Below are positions 11,601 to 23,240 of a DNA stretch of 64,000 nucleotides, one piece after another (within the stretch, counting starts at the first letter, position 1; each line of letters opens with the position of its first letter). The stretch is from Antedon bifida (Eukaryota; Echinodermata; Crinoidea; Comatulida; Antedonidae): the NCBI GenBank assembly GCA_963402885.1, contig OY727103.1:15960085-16024084 (forward strand). The letters are read 5' to 3'. The position numbers and the translations under genes were made by a program. The notes beneath the pieces were generated by a model. It was not told where the DNA came from, ran no database searches, and was given only the letters and a program-made list of their open reading frames with translations.

Positions 11601-12356
11601 TTTGGAGATTACTTGCGCAATTTATTACGTTTCTTGCGCAATTTGAAACAGATGTTTCAATTTAAATTGCGCAAGGAATTCTTTGCGCAATTTTAAATTG
11701 CGCAAATCGTTCAAATTGCGCATAACATACACACTCTACTCAGAAAAAAACTTTGGTGGAACCAATGTTGATTTTTATATTAAATTAATTAAATTTGAAA
11801 CATTATTTTTTTCTTTTTTAATGCTCGCCCATCACAAGATGTATTTCTTCATCATGACTTCTTGCAGAATTTGTAAATAAATGAAATGAAAGCGATATAT
11901 TTACCCCATAGAAGAGGATCATCTAGGCATGAGGTGTGATTGGAAACTGTAATCAGCGGAATGTCATGTGCCCGATGTTTGATCGCTTTATTGAGAGCAG
12001 ACAGATTTACAGTTTTTAATGTGTTCAACCAATCTGAAATTTTAAAAAAAATTTTTTAATTAAAAGTTTAGTATAAATTCATATATTATTTTATGTATTT
12101 AGGCCTAGCCCTATTAGGTAAACATTTAATTATTAACATTTAAAAACAATGCATATGATATTAGGCCTAGGCCTAAGTGAAGGCAGTGTAATATATACCT
12201 AAATAAGGCAAATAAATATTTTAGGCTAGGCCTAGGCTACGTACTTAACCAGACTTTGCAAAGGGTAGCAACTCCAAAATGAGTCGCCGCCGTGCCGAAC
12301 TTCCAAACAAATCCAGGTTTGGCTGGATATCTCCACTGGCCTGGCTTCAAAGGCAT
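8563..12356 (-). CDS. TAFAZZIN: tafazzin, mitochondrial cardiolipin transacylase (complete, 8 coding exons)
   Basis: Coding exons on the minus strand: 12356-12245, 12033-11905, 10854-10809, 10631-10546, 9775-9695, 9326-9285, 9134-8941, 8661-8563. All join in phase and give 262 aa, the length of the human isoform lacking exon 5. The family moves acyl chains between phospholipids and lyso-cardiolipin at mitochondrial membranes. Seen here: N-terminus MPLKPGQW with a hydrophobic stretch; the acyltransferase HX4D motif in SNHTSCLDD (His70, Asp75); RGDGVYQKALDF at about 124-135; FAEGKVN (about 149-155), where the family normally has FPEG; GVGRAIMECN..PIVLPFWHQGM; QIGKKITIVFGEPI; and the C-terminal helix MRKKITDIIEEEMK. 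The start is the first ATG of the only open frame in exon 1. Confidence 0.95.
8941..9134 (-). CDS. TAFAZZIN: tafazzin exon 7
   Basis: Encodes GVGRAIMECNKAPIVLPFWH through GKKITIVFGEPI and KKHNLNP, ending at CCA|GTAAGTA. It covers the conserved C-terminal half of the acyltransferase fold. Confidence 0.95.
9285..9326 (-). CDS. TAFAZZIN: tafazzin exon 6 (42 nt)
   Basis: A micro-exon encoding GKVNMTREFIRFKWG between an A/T-rich acceptor ending CAG and the donor GG|GTAAGTC. Confidence 0.93.
9362..9414 (+). repeat. tRNA-like fragment (box B present), likely SINE head
   Basis: GTGGGTTCAAGTCCCACACG has a perfect tRNA T-arm with box B. The upstream half (CCAGGCTGGTGAACTGGAAG) is only partly tRNA-like. 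No full cloverleaf can be drawn, so this is a SINE or tRNA-pseudogene fragment in a tafazzin intron. Confidence 0.5.
9428..9526. repeat. MITE family A, truncated copy
   Basis: It keeps the right end CTAGTTTGATAGTGTAGACA and the internal ACCATATTTGGGC/CACATCACA words shared with four longer copies in the foxP introns. The left terminal repeat is missing. Confidence 0.65.
9695..9775 (-). CDS. TAFAZZIN: tafazzin exon 5 (FAEG motif)
   Basis: Encodes DGVYQKALDFGIERLNCGEW and LHFFAE, with Gly split over the donor GAAG|GTAATA. The codon GCC gives Ala150 where PlsC-type acyltransferases have Pro in FPEG. Confidence 0.93.
9801..10394. repeat. 19-bp minisatellite, about 31 copies
   Basis: The unit is GAGGTAGGGGTAGATATGA (19 bp) with small variants (GGATAT, GAGACG, one-base deletions). 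It fills most of the intron between tafazzin exons 4 and 5. A 250-aa minus-strand ORF through it is just the repeat translated with a 19-codon period. On the transcribed strand the repeat is CT-rich. Confidence 0.95.
10546..10631 (-). CDS. TAFAZZIN: tafazzin exon 4
   Basis: Encodes GLPANELCFETTRHTYFF and MGKGLPTIRG. Donor GAG|GTAAGTAA. It joins directly to the DGVYQK exon, as in vertebrate transcripts without exon 5. Confidence 0.93.
10809..10854 (-). CDS. TAFAZZIN: tafazzin exon 3 (46 nt)
   Basis: A micro-exon of 14 codons plus two split codons (CMDYKDLRNRKKTRW), flanked by TTTTTTTTAG and GTATGTGA. Its register matches human ILKLRHIWNLKLMRW. Confidence 0.9.
10899..11727. mobile_element. foldback element with TTGCGCAA-rich inverted arms
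   Basis: The outer ends are inverted copies: TGTTATGCGCGATTTGAACG on the left, and CGTTCAAATTGCGCATAACA on the right. Both arms contain tandem short palindromes of the form TTGCGCAATTTGAAATTGCG, at 10,901-11,120 and 11,590-11,727. The 470-bp centre is unrelated AT-rich sequence. No transposase ORF is present. The element lies in the intron between tafazzin exons 2 and 3. Confidence 0.75.
11905..12033 (-). CDS. TAFAZZIN: tafazzin exon 2 (HX4D catalytic motif)
   Basis: Acceptor AAATTTCAG, donor GGG|GTAAAT. Encodes WLNTLKTVN through PLITVSNHTSCLDDPLLWG. It holds the catalytic His and Asp of the HX4D motif. Confidence 0.95.
12245..12356 (-). CDS. TAFAZZIN: tafazzin exon 1 (start codon)
   Basis: Encodes the first 37 residues plus one base. 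The frame at the next acceptor requires a donor at TTAA|GTACGT (phase 1), giving VWLN|WLNT. This reproduces the K-x-x-L-x-W-L-N-T pattern of invertebrate tafazzins. A stronger-looking donor one codon earlier (TCTG|GTTAAG) would break the frame. Confidence 0.85.
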
Positions 12357-12765
12357 TATATCCCTACTTTTAAGCAATTGGCTAGCTATTACTAATGCCA
12401 GACACACTCCCTAGTATCATAATATTTTAAATAATGTTTAATTCTTTACAAAAAAGAAGATTCCAATAGGCCTAGGCCTACACTCATAAAATAGTCTGTA
12501 GGCCTAGCCTAGTGCAATTCACCGGCCCCTGATGAAATATAATTTGTGTTTAGCGACCTCTCTTGGTTGGGGTGGTGGTGGTGCTCACGTGTACAAATTA
12601 AAAAGGTTCTTTACCGTAATTTTAAAAAATCCCACTCTCTGATATGATGGAATTATATTTGTGTTTGCCGCCCTCTTTGGCGAACGTATGAATAAAAAAG
12701 AAAGTCGATCTCTCCTGTGTGTGTGGAACGTCACGTCATCATCATTTACGGTGGCCCACAACTAT
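12357..12765 (-). promoter_or_regulatory. tafazzin upstream region with E-box and imperfect direct repeat
   Basis: Upstream of the tafazzin start lies a canonical E-box CACGTG (12,586-12,591). An imperfect direct repeat (about 12,531-12,567 and 12,639-12,682) shares TTTGTGTTT and the CCTCT core. No TATA box is evident in tafazzin orientation. Promoter assignment rests on position only. Confidence 0.35.
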
Positions 12766-14510
12766 CACGCACACTATAACACAGAATCACACAATTAAAG
12801 AAGGAATTACACAATTAAAGAAGGAATCACACAATTAAAGAAGAAATCGCATATAAACAAAAGAAAGCATGAAAATATAAAACGAAATGCACAAATAAAG
12901 AAGAAATGCACAAATAAAGAAGAAACGCACAATTAAAGAAGAGCTAAGCACAATTAAAGAAGTCCGCAACAAATTCGAAAGCTCCTCGCACAATTAAAGA
13001 AGTCCGCAACAAATTCGAAAGTACCTCGCACAATTAAAGAAGTCCGCAACAAATTCGAAAGCTCCTCGCACAATTAAAGAAGTCCGCAACAAATTCGAAA
13101 GTGCCTCACACACAATTAAAGTACAGTAGTCCGTATGGAACGCCATTGCTGCCTCCGGCAGCAAACTTTAATTCTATTCGGCTCTTTTACCATTACGTTT
13201 GGCTCTTTTACCATTCGGCGCATTTCTATTCGGCGCATTTACCATTACGTTCGGCTCTTTCAGCATTCGGCGCATTTCTATTTGGCCCATTTACCATTAC
13301 GTTCGGCTCTTTCAGCATTCGGATCTTTTTTATTCGGCCCATTTACCATTACGTTCGGCTCTTTTTAATTCGGCCCTTTTTTATTCGGCTCTTTCTGCAT
13401 TATGTTCGGCTCTTTTTGATTTGGCCCTTTTTTATACGGCGCAATTAAATTCTAACCTTTTACATGGGGTCAAATGGAAGAAAATCAACGGCTGGAAATG
13501 AGTCTATGAAAAGTTTACAAAACATATAGATGCAGCATGTAAAGTGTTTGGTTGGTTGAATTAAATGAATTTGAAGGCTATTTCAATTTATTGACATGAT
13601 TAATGTGTTAGCTAGAGAACTTGCAATTGTCCCACCTTATTGACCATTTTGAGAGAGAAAAGGTTTGATTTATGGCCTAGGCTAGCTAGGCCTAGCCTGT
13701 GTCAGCCTAACATTTAATAATAATAATTTACCCTTTCTCTCTCAAAATTTGTTAAAAGATGAATTAATTTTAGGTTATTCAACACATCTTTAATCGGTTG
13801 GCTACTCATGGTTGGCGCCATGATGATGAAATGTTTGTAAACTTTTCATAGACTCATTTTCAGTCGTTGATTTTCTTCCATTTGACCCCATGTCAAAGGT
13901 TAGATTTTAATTGCGCCATATAAAAAAATGCCGATTTAAAAAGAGCCCAATGTAATGCAGAAAGAGCCGAATAAAAAAGGGCCGAATCAAAAAGAGCCGA
14001 ACGTAATGTTAAATGGGCCGAATAAAAAAGAGCCGAATGCTGAAAGAGCCGAACGTAATGGTAAATGGGCCAAAAAGAAATGCGCCGAATGCTGAAAGAG
14101 CCGAAGGTAATGGTAAAAAGGCCGAATAGAAATGCGCCGAATGGTAAAAGAGCCGAAGTAATGGTAAAAGAGCCGAATATAATTAAAGTTTGCTGCCGGA
14201 GGCAGCAATGGCGTTCCATACGGACTACTGTACTTTAATTGTGCGAGGTACTTTCGAATTTGTTGCGAACTTCTTTAATTGTGCGAGGAGCTTTCGAATT
14301 TGTTGCGAACTTCTTTAATTGTGCGAGGTACTTTCAAATTTTTTGCGGACTTCTTTAATTGTGCTTAGCTCTTCTTTATTTGTGCATTTCGTTTTATATT
14401 TTCATGCTTTCTTTTGTTTATATGCGATTCCTTCTTTAATTGTGTGATTTCTTCTTTAATTGTGTGATTCCTTCTTTAATTGTGTGAATATGATTTATAT
14501 AGTGTGCGTG
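12766..14510. mobile_element. large foldback element (1.75 kb) with tandem-repeat arms
   Basis: The arms (about 12,766-13,527 and 13,831-14,510) are reverse complements, starting CACGCACACTATA and ending TATAGTGTGCGTG. From outside inward each arm has a CACAATTAAAGAAG repeat array, then longer units with CCGCAACAAATTCGAAAG (CGAAC or AAAAA variants on the right), then TGCTGCCTCCGGCAGCAA, then a tandem region of CATTCGGCTCTTT/TTTACCATTACG units, then a unique segment up to TGGAAATGAGTCTATGAAAA. The centre of about 300 bp is unrelated. ORFs in the arms are repeat translations. No transposase is encoded. Confidence 0.85.
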
Positions 14511-16040
14511 TCTAGCGTAATTTTGACAAACGACCAATGAACAGCGTAGCTTTTTCGGACCATTATCAACATGAAAACAAACAACTACATTGGTACTTGT
14601 TTTATTATAATATCACTCAGATTAAATCTATTCCTAAATTAATTTGAAAATGTATACTTTTATTAATTAAAATACTAGATTAATTAAAATTGTAGATTCC
14701 AATTAAATTACTTTATCTCATTGTATAAAATCATACTTTATTTTGAAAAAAACAACAAGAATGTAACAAACATCTCGGGTCACAGACAGCTTGTTTGGAG
14801 AACCAAGTATATGCAGGGAAAAACAAGATAAATACAAAACACTTAAAATACAGATTGATAAGTTTAAGCTTGACAATTTCTTTCTATTTCATACTTACAT
14901 TAGGAACTAAAAATGATATATAAAATGACAAAATGTTCAGTCGTCGTTCCTTCCGTACGTACGTGTACGTATCATCAAAGATTGTATAGCGCCGCTATAT
15001 AAGATCTTTGGTATCATCTGCTTTTGTCGTCGTCAAGAGAGATGCGCCGATGATTAGAAAGCGCAAACGCGCACATCGCGCGCGCGAATTAATCCCAGGG
15101 ACCTGCTGGTGATCAGGGGAATACCCTTATGTAATGGGGAATTCCCTTATATTTGAACAAGTGTTAACTAATTATGATTATCAAAAAAAAAAAAAAAAAT
15201 TTTTATCAAAGTTTTGATTTCGTGGTTGTGAAGTGTAACTTTAGAGTCTTATTTCCAAAGACAAGTGAATTTTTAAAAGGGTCGCAATGTCTAACATTAT
15301 GATTAAAATACAGTAAATCTTTCTCCTGTTTCCAATAAATTGGAAACTTTATTTAAATTTATTGTATAGCGCCATCTAACGACTGAAATGTATCTTCATT
15401 AAAAACCTTAAATGTTTGCGCGCGAAAGTTAGTATAGGCCTACTAGATGTGGGCCTACTGCAGCTAAAGAAAAAAGAAACAGTGCATTTTCATCTTATGA
15501 AACAAATATGTTATTATTGGATTAATTTATTGCAAAATATATAAGTTAAATAGTAATTCTGAGAGTCGCATTTGTAGGCCTACTATTAGTATTAAAACAA
15601 TAGGCATACTTCGACACATTGCATATTTAAGGTTATTGTCAAACAAATATTCTTTTCAAAAAAAAAAATGGTACTTTCAGGTATAATACTATTAGTAAAT
15701 ATACTATATTTAACGATGCAGTTTTAAACCTTAATTAATATATAATTCAAAACATAAATTAGGCCTATTAGGTTTAATAAATATCTTAAAAAGTGCAGTA
15801 TTTGTACAATAAAAACAAATAAAATGTATGTAATATTAACGGCATGAAAATATGATAACAATTTCATTATTTTCTTTTAAAAAGCAAAAAACAACTAATT
15901 TGTTTTAATATGGTTTAACTTTATTTTTTTTTCAAAGTAACATTAGTGCAGTTACTGCTATTTGAACTGCTACTTAAGCTTAGGATTCAGTGTATAAAAC
16001 ATTTTTAGCATAAGTATAATAAATAGTTGGTTAATTCGCT
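14511..16040. other. non-coding stretch, no gene seen
   Basis: No supported exon. A small imperfect hairpin lies at 14,975-15,020 (ATTGTATAGCG / CGCTATATAAGAT arms). The word TTGTATAGCGCC recurs near 15,362. The rest is AT-rich. Confidence 0.4.
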
Positions 16041-16042
16041 CA

Positions 16043-16454
16043 TATAAAAGACAGAAGCGGTTGGGGTGGTTTGTTTACACAGCAGGTGTATAAACTGTGT
16101 GACGTCAATATCAGACCGATTCGCTTCCTTTAACAACAATGTGTTCGGTTGGAACTACTTCAAGTTCTTCTTCTAATTAATTTTAATCTCTCTATGTTTT
16201 TTGAATTAGAATTTGATAATATAAATTTACATTCTTTATATTTTATCAAACTATACCAACAATAAATGCATAAGACGTTTTAAAAAGATTGTGTTCATGA
16301 TACCGTTGCGGAATGATATTCAAGTTTGTTTATAATTGTGAAACATCCAGTTGTGGCCTGTACACAAAGCCTGGAGCTGCTGATAACAAGCGATTGTACT
16401 GAAATTCACCCGAAAATACTCTTTCAATCTCATCTCTTTGAGTAGAAATATAAG
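16043..16454 (+). promoter_or_regulatory. candidate promoter and 5' non-coding exon
   Basis: In order: TATAAAAG (16,043-16,050); a forkhead-type site TGTTTAC (16,072-16,078), roughly where transcription would start; and a full CRE TGACGTCA (16,100-16,107). About 350 bp further on is a strong splice donor AAG|GTAAGTAA after base 16,454. No long ORF lies between. This fits an untranslated first exon of a plus-strand gene, either the small gene at 23,241 or foxP at 26,785. No transcript evidence is available. Confidence 0.3.
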
Positions 16455-19400
16455 GTAAGTAATATTATAACGATATTCCGAATTTAACTGTTTTTCACGC
16501 TGTCCGGTGCACACGATTGATGATTTTTATTTTTGTGTAGTTGTTGTTATTTGTGGCCCGCAATGGCTTTCGCAGAGCCCCGAATAAATAATTTGCATAG
16601 GAAATAAATGCGGACCTTGCTATTGTGGATGCACGTACGTACATCACATGCATGCATGGTCGCACGATTGTAAAGATATGTCACTTTGGATCTTCGATGT
16701 TAATCAGTCCAAGTACTTGGCTGGGGAGTAGATATAAATGATCTGCTTTCCTGTAAAAAAAATATCGCACGTTGATTTATAATAAAGGAACCACTAATTA
16801 CAGTAAATGATTCGTCCTGAAGTTATCAAACACACCGGCGTGCACCGTGCTCATGTCCGCCACTGTTGTACATGTGGGCCGGGATTACTCAATTAATAAC
16901 ACGATGGCCTAGGCCTAGACTTTGTGAAGGATTCTCTCTTTTATCAGTTGATCTTGCTTAAATCATGTATATGACAGGTAGAATTATTTTACAGTAATTT
17001 TATTTAATGCAAATACAGAACCATCAGTTCTGAAATAAATGTTTAATATATAACTACAAAGAGGCCACCGTGAGTTGCTGTGTGATATAGAAATTGTAGA
17101 GGCAACCAACCAACCAGTTTTTACATTACATTTTACATTATTGTTTAATTTATTTGATTATTATTGTTTAATATTTTGTTCAGCGCATTCCTTTTTATTT
17201 GTTTATGATTCATTTGCCAGGATTAGCGGGTAGCAAGGAATGATGGTGATAACAAAATAAACAATCTCATCTTTCAGATTTTATTTCACATTCTGCCAAT
17301 GGATCATTCCCTGATCAGAGAATTTAATATTTTAATATTAATAATGCCTTCATATTCAATTTTTACATAATTAATATTTTAAGTAGTAAAACCAATATGG
17401 CAGTTTTATTGCCTGTGTATTATAGTGCACATATTTTATGCATTAGCAAATAATATTATTTTTAATAGCATTTTAAATTATTAATTTAAAATTGTACAGT
17501 ATTGCCACTGGTTGCTGCCATGCACACATTCCCATGATGTGTTTTAGTTAAAAGTTTAATTGCATATTTTCATTTCTATTTATATCTTTGTATTTGAATT
17601 TGTTGATAATAATTATCAAACCTAAAATTATGATAGACAGACTATAGAAGTATTTATAAATGTCATGTTTACATTTTCTCAGACCCAAAGAAAAGTCATT
17701 TGTACCAAATTAAGAATTGTTTTTAAAATATTATCGTCCCACAATTGATATTGTTATTTATACATTAGTTTGTTTTGGGTATTTGTATAACATTGCTATC
17801 TATAAATATTATTATAAATATTATTAGTTAGAAATTCATAAATATATAATAACAGAACTAGCATTTTTTTACAAATCCGTAATTCAAAGTTAGCGTAATT
17901 TTTATGCCAGTCCCATTATAGTACAGTAGATTCGACTTGGGCAAAGTCAACTGTAGTGCAGTAATGGTTTTTAAAAATAAATTATATTATAAAAATATTG
18001 ATAATGTTAACAATTCGCCAGTATTTTACCAGGTAATACTGTACGACTTGAATGATATTGCTTACAGTAGTTTTCCAATATTTTGAACTGATTAGTTGCT
18101 TGAGAATATTGCAGTGTATAGACCACCTAGCTTGTACAGTATGTTATGATGAGTAATTGAATTAAAGGATACACATATATTGATTGCATTTCTCTGCTTT
18201 GCTCTCTGCATACACAAATTGTCATAATTTATCGATAATCAACTACAGTCAACTCTCCCGAAACCGGAAACTTTCTCAACACCTACTGTACATTGCAGTT
18301 ACAGTAGTATTCTATTAAAACAGTCCAGTTAAATAGTATTGTACTGTATTAAATCGGTCTTTAGTATGTGTATAAAACTATAGTAAGTATATGTATGTTA
18401 CATAGAACAGTACTCTACACAGTAAGCATTTCTGTTTACTAAAAAATGTCATTTTAACAGAAATATATAAATATACTGTAATTGGTACCATAGAGCCATG
18501 TATTCTCCAATTTAAAAATCTTGTTTTCTAAAATAGGTTTTTTTTTTACTTGACCCAAATAGAAAGGGAACATGTCATGTAAACAATATGTATGGCATTT
18601 TCATTTGTATTTCAAATTACTACGTGTGGATGAGACCATACTGCTAAGGTGTGTACAATTGAATTTAGCGCAGATAAAATGAAATTAACGCATGAAATTG
18701 ATCCGCAGTAGAAAATTGAAAGCAACATAAGAGTATTTGTTTACCTAAGGTTTGTTGTGTGAGTCGACGGTGTTTACCCAGTGAGATGGACTGCTGAGTT
18801 TCTCATTGATATGCCCAGCTTCCACAACAAAGGCATGACTACACAGCTGTCATCCTATTTGTGAAGGGCCTAGCAATAAATATCGCATCTTAGATCATTC
18901 ATTTATTAAGTAATATGAACTTACAATAGACAACTGTGCATCTATTTTGCGCTTATTAGAAATAAGTGTAATATCACATTAGATCATATTGTAATACACT
19001 AAGCAAGGCAAAACTGTGAAGGGCCTAGCATTCATATCATTAATATATTAGATTTAAAATATAATATGAAATTGCTTAACATACTGTACAGTATATTCAC
19101 AAGTAGTAGACCACCATGAATCTATTAAAAAATTATAGACCATTCATTTAATTTGTTAAATGGTTTTAATATTGCCTACACAGTAGGTTCACCAAAGGGT
19201 CACACACTACCCTTCAAAGTGTTAAGCCCCAGATTAAGTTACATCTTGCACATGACTTTTAATTTTCACATAATCAGCAATGTCATTCTCTTCAAACATT
19301 TTATCAAATATGATCACATTACTTAATGTTGTGCATTTTTCCGTTAATGATGCTGTTTATGTGCGTTTTGCCCAGTTTGCTAATTTTAAATGGTTCATTT

Positions 19401-19961
19401 TTGAGCCATTAAAATTCAAAGTACTCCTTTGAGAGAAAGTTTTTTTAAGGTTGATTTTGTTTTGCCTGGATGTGTTTATTTCCATGAAGTAAATAGCAAG
19501 TTCGCCTAGTGGGCCTTGGGTGGAAATTGGATTGGGGTTTGTGAACGATACGCCTCGAAGGACTGTAACGGCAAAACGAGATCCTGTTGTTGTTTTGCAC
19601 ATCCAGTTCAATCAGAACGGGATGTTTAACGAAATTGTATATTCAAATTGCACAGCAAAGAAAACGGTTAAGATTTATAATGTTTTAGTAATTAAAGATG
19701 ATTTGACTGTTGGCTTCTGTATTGTATTATTGTTGCCAAAAAAAGATTTCAAGTTGTGGGTATATGATGCAACTATAAACATCTTTCCATATACTGTAGT
19801 ACTGGCATTAGTAAAGCAAGCTGTATAGTATCTGCAGCATTGTAAAAGCCTACTGTAGCATTTATAAATTAGTTTTTTATCATGACTAGTTGCAGGGAGG
19901 AGGTACATTGGGTCCTTGCCATGTTGAAATTAGACGGGATGGAAGACCTTAAAATAAGCGT
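16455..19961. other. non-coding stretch, no gene seen
   Basis: AT-rich and rich in short ACTGTA/TACAGT words. Short ORFs occur on both strands at 19,357-19,828 but lack convincing splice sites or domains. Confidence 0.4.
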
Positions 19962-20065
19962 TAAGCTTGGTTCTTACTAGTTTGCAACGTATAATCCATC
20001 ACTTGTGATTGGTCAAATTACTTGCATTGTACTTGCGTTCTTGCATTGCATCCCCAGCGGCCATG
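19962..20065. repeat. MITE family B, diverged copy
   Basis: Begins AAGCTTGGTTCTTACTAG and contains CACTTGTGATTGGTC and TTGCATTGCATCC, matching the family at 1,907 and 59,085. The right terminal repeat is degraded. Confidence 0.45.
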
Positions 20066-21465
20066 AGGTTGGATGGAGGCCTATGTCAAAATCTTGCGCC
20101 AATTTAGTTTTTATTTACAGTAATATTTAAACAGTACTGTAGGTCATCTTGCGTACTGTACTTTATATTTCTGGGTCTATAGCACTGTATGTTATCTACG
20201 GACTATAGTTTTTAGTTTTATATAGCAAATGCACTGTACTAAAAGTTTGTTATATTTTTTGTAAAGTGTGTCAGCCGCGGCATTTGGTAACACAATCAGG
20301 AGGCAGGGACAGAATTAAAATGGCTATACTTTTTGCGTTGTTTATGTTTGCTACTAAACTGTTATCATTGAATCCTCTAGCTATCAGCAATTTACAGTCT
20401 TTGTTTATTTGCTTGGCTAGAAATCAATAAAGCGACACTGTGTTGTTTGTTGGCCCCTGTAAACATCTGCTTCACCCATCATCATCACCATGGTAACATA
20501 AATTGTTTGCTACTCAAAGTGAGAACATTATTGAGAATGAGACTTAATTAGATCAGCGATGTGATGGACTGCTGTTGTTTAACTCTTGTTTAGATAACTA
20601 TGCATCAAAATAATATAATAGTAAACCAGTATAAATTTAATTTACGTTTCAAGACATGTCAATAAACTACTGTAATATACTAATCAAAACCAGAGGAAAA
20701 TGTTTTCACTAATATAAAATGCTGTATTGTTAAAGTTGTCTGGGCTGGACTTAAAAGTAGCCGACAACGGAAACTCCGTTGATAATCATGTTTATTGTTT
20801 TCTACAACCTAGAGGGAGCCTGTCAAACTAATGTAGATATTGATAAGTATTACATACATACAGTATTAATTCAATTCATCTTTTATTGGTCTAATTCATG
20901 TAAAAATAAAAATCAGAAAATCTTAGTTACAGTAATACATTGCAGTTTAAAATTGTAATGGTACTTTAACAATAGAAAAGTAAAAATTGTCCATGTATTT
21001 TAAACTGCAATCATGTGCAGTAGTACTGTAAGTATTAACGAAAATATATCTATTGAAATTTCTTATGTTTTACAATGGTTTAGATGCAGCTATGTTTAAT
21101 AGCTTTCACATTGTTTATTTTTGTACTAGCCTATTATTTATTGGTGTTTATATTATAGATGTTTACCTTATTCCCTGTTTTAATAACTACTACCCTTGGG
21201 CTTTGTTTATACAGTGTTTACTGGTTAAATCCTGAATACAAATTTCATGTGCAAAATATTGCTGTTTATATTATTAGAATGAGGAGGAATGTTTGGGTTA
21301 CTAGATACCAGTTTATTTAGGTTTATTTACACTATTTTATTTTTAGAAAATGTACAAGACAATATCACAATATTTTTTACGGTAGAAGCCCTACTACCTG
21401 AAACTTGTTGACATGTTTTTAAATGTCTGCACACACTAGTCTGTTTTACAATGTACACGTACATA
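20066..21465. other. non-coding stretch, no gene seen
   Basis: No supported exon or structured repeat; AT-rich sequence with scattered TACAGTA words. Confidence 0.4.
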
Positions 21466-21572
21466 CAGTGGCGGATCCAGGATTTTAAATAGTGGGGGCC
21501 AAGGGCCTGAAAATGGTGAAATGAAGGGCTGAGCTGATGTCCTATCTTTTGCATTACTTGGATCTGCCCCTG
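21466..21572. repeat. short MITE with hAT-like ends
   Basis: The inverted ends are CAGTGGCGGATCCAGG and its diverged complement TTGGATCTGCCCCTG, giving a 107-bp element. CAG..CTG ends with a GGC core are usual for hAT-derived MITEs. No clean 8-bp target duplication is visible. Confidence 0.55.
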
Positions 21573-22304
21573 CATTAAGCAGTACCGAATCATGTCGGAG
21601 TTTTTATTTGGCGGCCTAAAATTATCGGAAACCCCTGGTACAGTAAAACAATAATTATGGATATATCAAGACCTACACATTACGCAAAAAAAAAACCTTT
21701 TCCAAATTCCATGTGTCTAAACACAATTCAATTCTGTCAAGTCAGAAAGTCATTCTGCACACATTCATATCATAGAATTACATGCGCAGAACGTCTGTTT
21801 AACAGAACCAGGTGTCCTAGATTTTAAGGCGACCAACTTGGCTACCAAGTCGCATTTTAAATGAAGCTCTCAAACAAAGTAAATTTCCCATTATAAAACA
21901 TGTCTTGTTTGTTGTTGAGTCTAGAGATTAGAAGTGGAAGTACTACTTTGTTTACTGATCAATGTCACCTCACCAGGGACCTAGTATCTACTATCCACTG
22001 CTTCTCATCCATCAATCAACTCTCATCAATACACCAGACACTACATTACTCTCCAGTAAACAAGCCCCTGAGATTTCTGTTTTGTTGTGAAGAATACCTG
22101 GTCAACTATAAAACAGTTTACTTTTGAAACTTGTAAACAACTTTTTATAGTTTTCTTTAAATAGAAATCTTGATTTGCATCAAGGGACTGATTATACAGA
22201 AGATATTGTCTAATCTAAACATAAGCCATTGGCTTTAAACTTGAACGTTTTTAACTGATGATATTCTAATTTACGGTTGTGATTCACATTGTGGTGGGTC
22301 AATG

Positions 22305-22405
22305 GGGTAGGGCTTGAGACACGTGTCCAGGGCTTGATATACACTTGTGTCCAGGGGTTGATACGCATGTCCAGGGCTTTAGACGCGTGTCCAAGGCTCG
22401 ATATT
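22305..22405. repeat. degenerate ~22-26-bp tandem repeat (GTGTCCAGGGCTTGATA)
   Basis: Four imperfect copies of a unit containing TGTCCAGGGCTTGA follow each other, with variants TGTCCAGGGGTTGA and TGTCCAAGGCTCGA. Confidence 0.7.
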
Positions 22406-22694
22406 TGAATTTTTAGTTACTAGATCACCGAGCAAGTTTATTCAGAGTTTGGCTAGCCTGTTGCCTGTTTAACAAGCCATTCATTCATTGGCTAATTTTC
22501 ATTTCTTTACTGAAGGTACCGTAGTATACCTCTTCCTGTGGTAGGACTGCTAACCATATAGATTCGTTACTAATTACCAAGGTCAAGTCTACTATACAGC
22601 TGTACACCCAGGCTTATGGGATGATATTTAACATTGACTGTATGATTATGCTTCCCATCTGAAAAGTACTGTATTTTAGGTCCAGTGTACACAT

Positions 22695-22815
22695 CTAGCT
22701 CATGTGCACTTTAAAGAACCTAGTATATCTTTTGAGATGAGTAGGAGGTTACCCCTGCTACAGTAGTACATACACAGCCACTGATCATAACTGGGCCCTC
22801 TGGTAGAACAGTCTT
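22695..22815. repeat. dispersed repeat, copy 1
   Basis: Shares ATGTGCACTTTAAAGAACCT and CAGCCACTGATCATAACTGG with 40,898-40,985. Spacing between the blocks differs, with a 25-30-bp insertion here. No coding potential; family unknown. Confidence 0.6.
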
Positions 22816-23240
22816 TGACTTGAGGTTACCCAGTATAAAGAAATAATTGCTATTGACTACTTTCCTGGTCTGAACATTTAAAAATACGATAATAATTTAT
22901 TGTTGGTGTACAGTATTGGTAATTTTTTATAGCAATTATTTGAAATTATTTCTATTTAAATATATTCTTAAATTATGCAGGCATTTAGATAATTTAAATG
23001 TCATTGGAACACAAATCATATCAATAATATCATCATAAAAATTACTATAAAATTTGGATATTGAATGTCGACAAAGATATTTATATTACTGCTTTTTATT
23101 TAGTCTGCTAATCAACTGACAATCATAATGGCTTGAGTGGGTTGGTTTGATTTCAGTATGACCTGCTTTGACCTCTGTCGTGCAGCAGACGACCTAGCGT
23201 TCTGAGCTCCATAACTATAAGTTGTATTGTGTTGGTAACA

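Noticed and set aside
13101-14219. Several overlapping ORFs on both strands rich in Phe/His/Ser
   Set aside because: They are translations of tandem sub-repeats in the foldback arms and mirror each other between the two arms.
19357-19828. Overlapping 84-aa minus and 102-aa plus ORFs
   Set aside because: Balanced composition made them worth a look, but no splice pair, domain or neighbour supports either. Kept out of the gene list.
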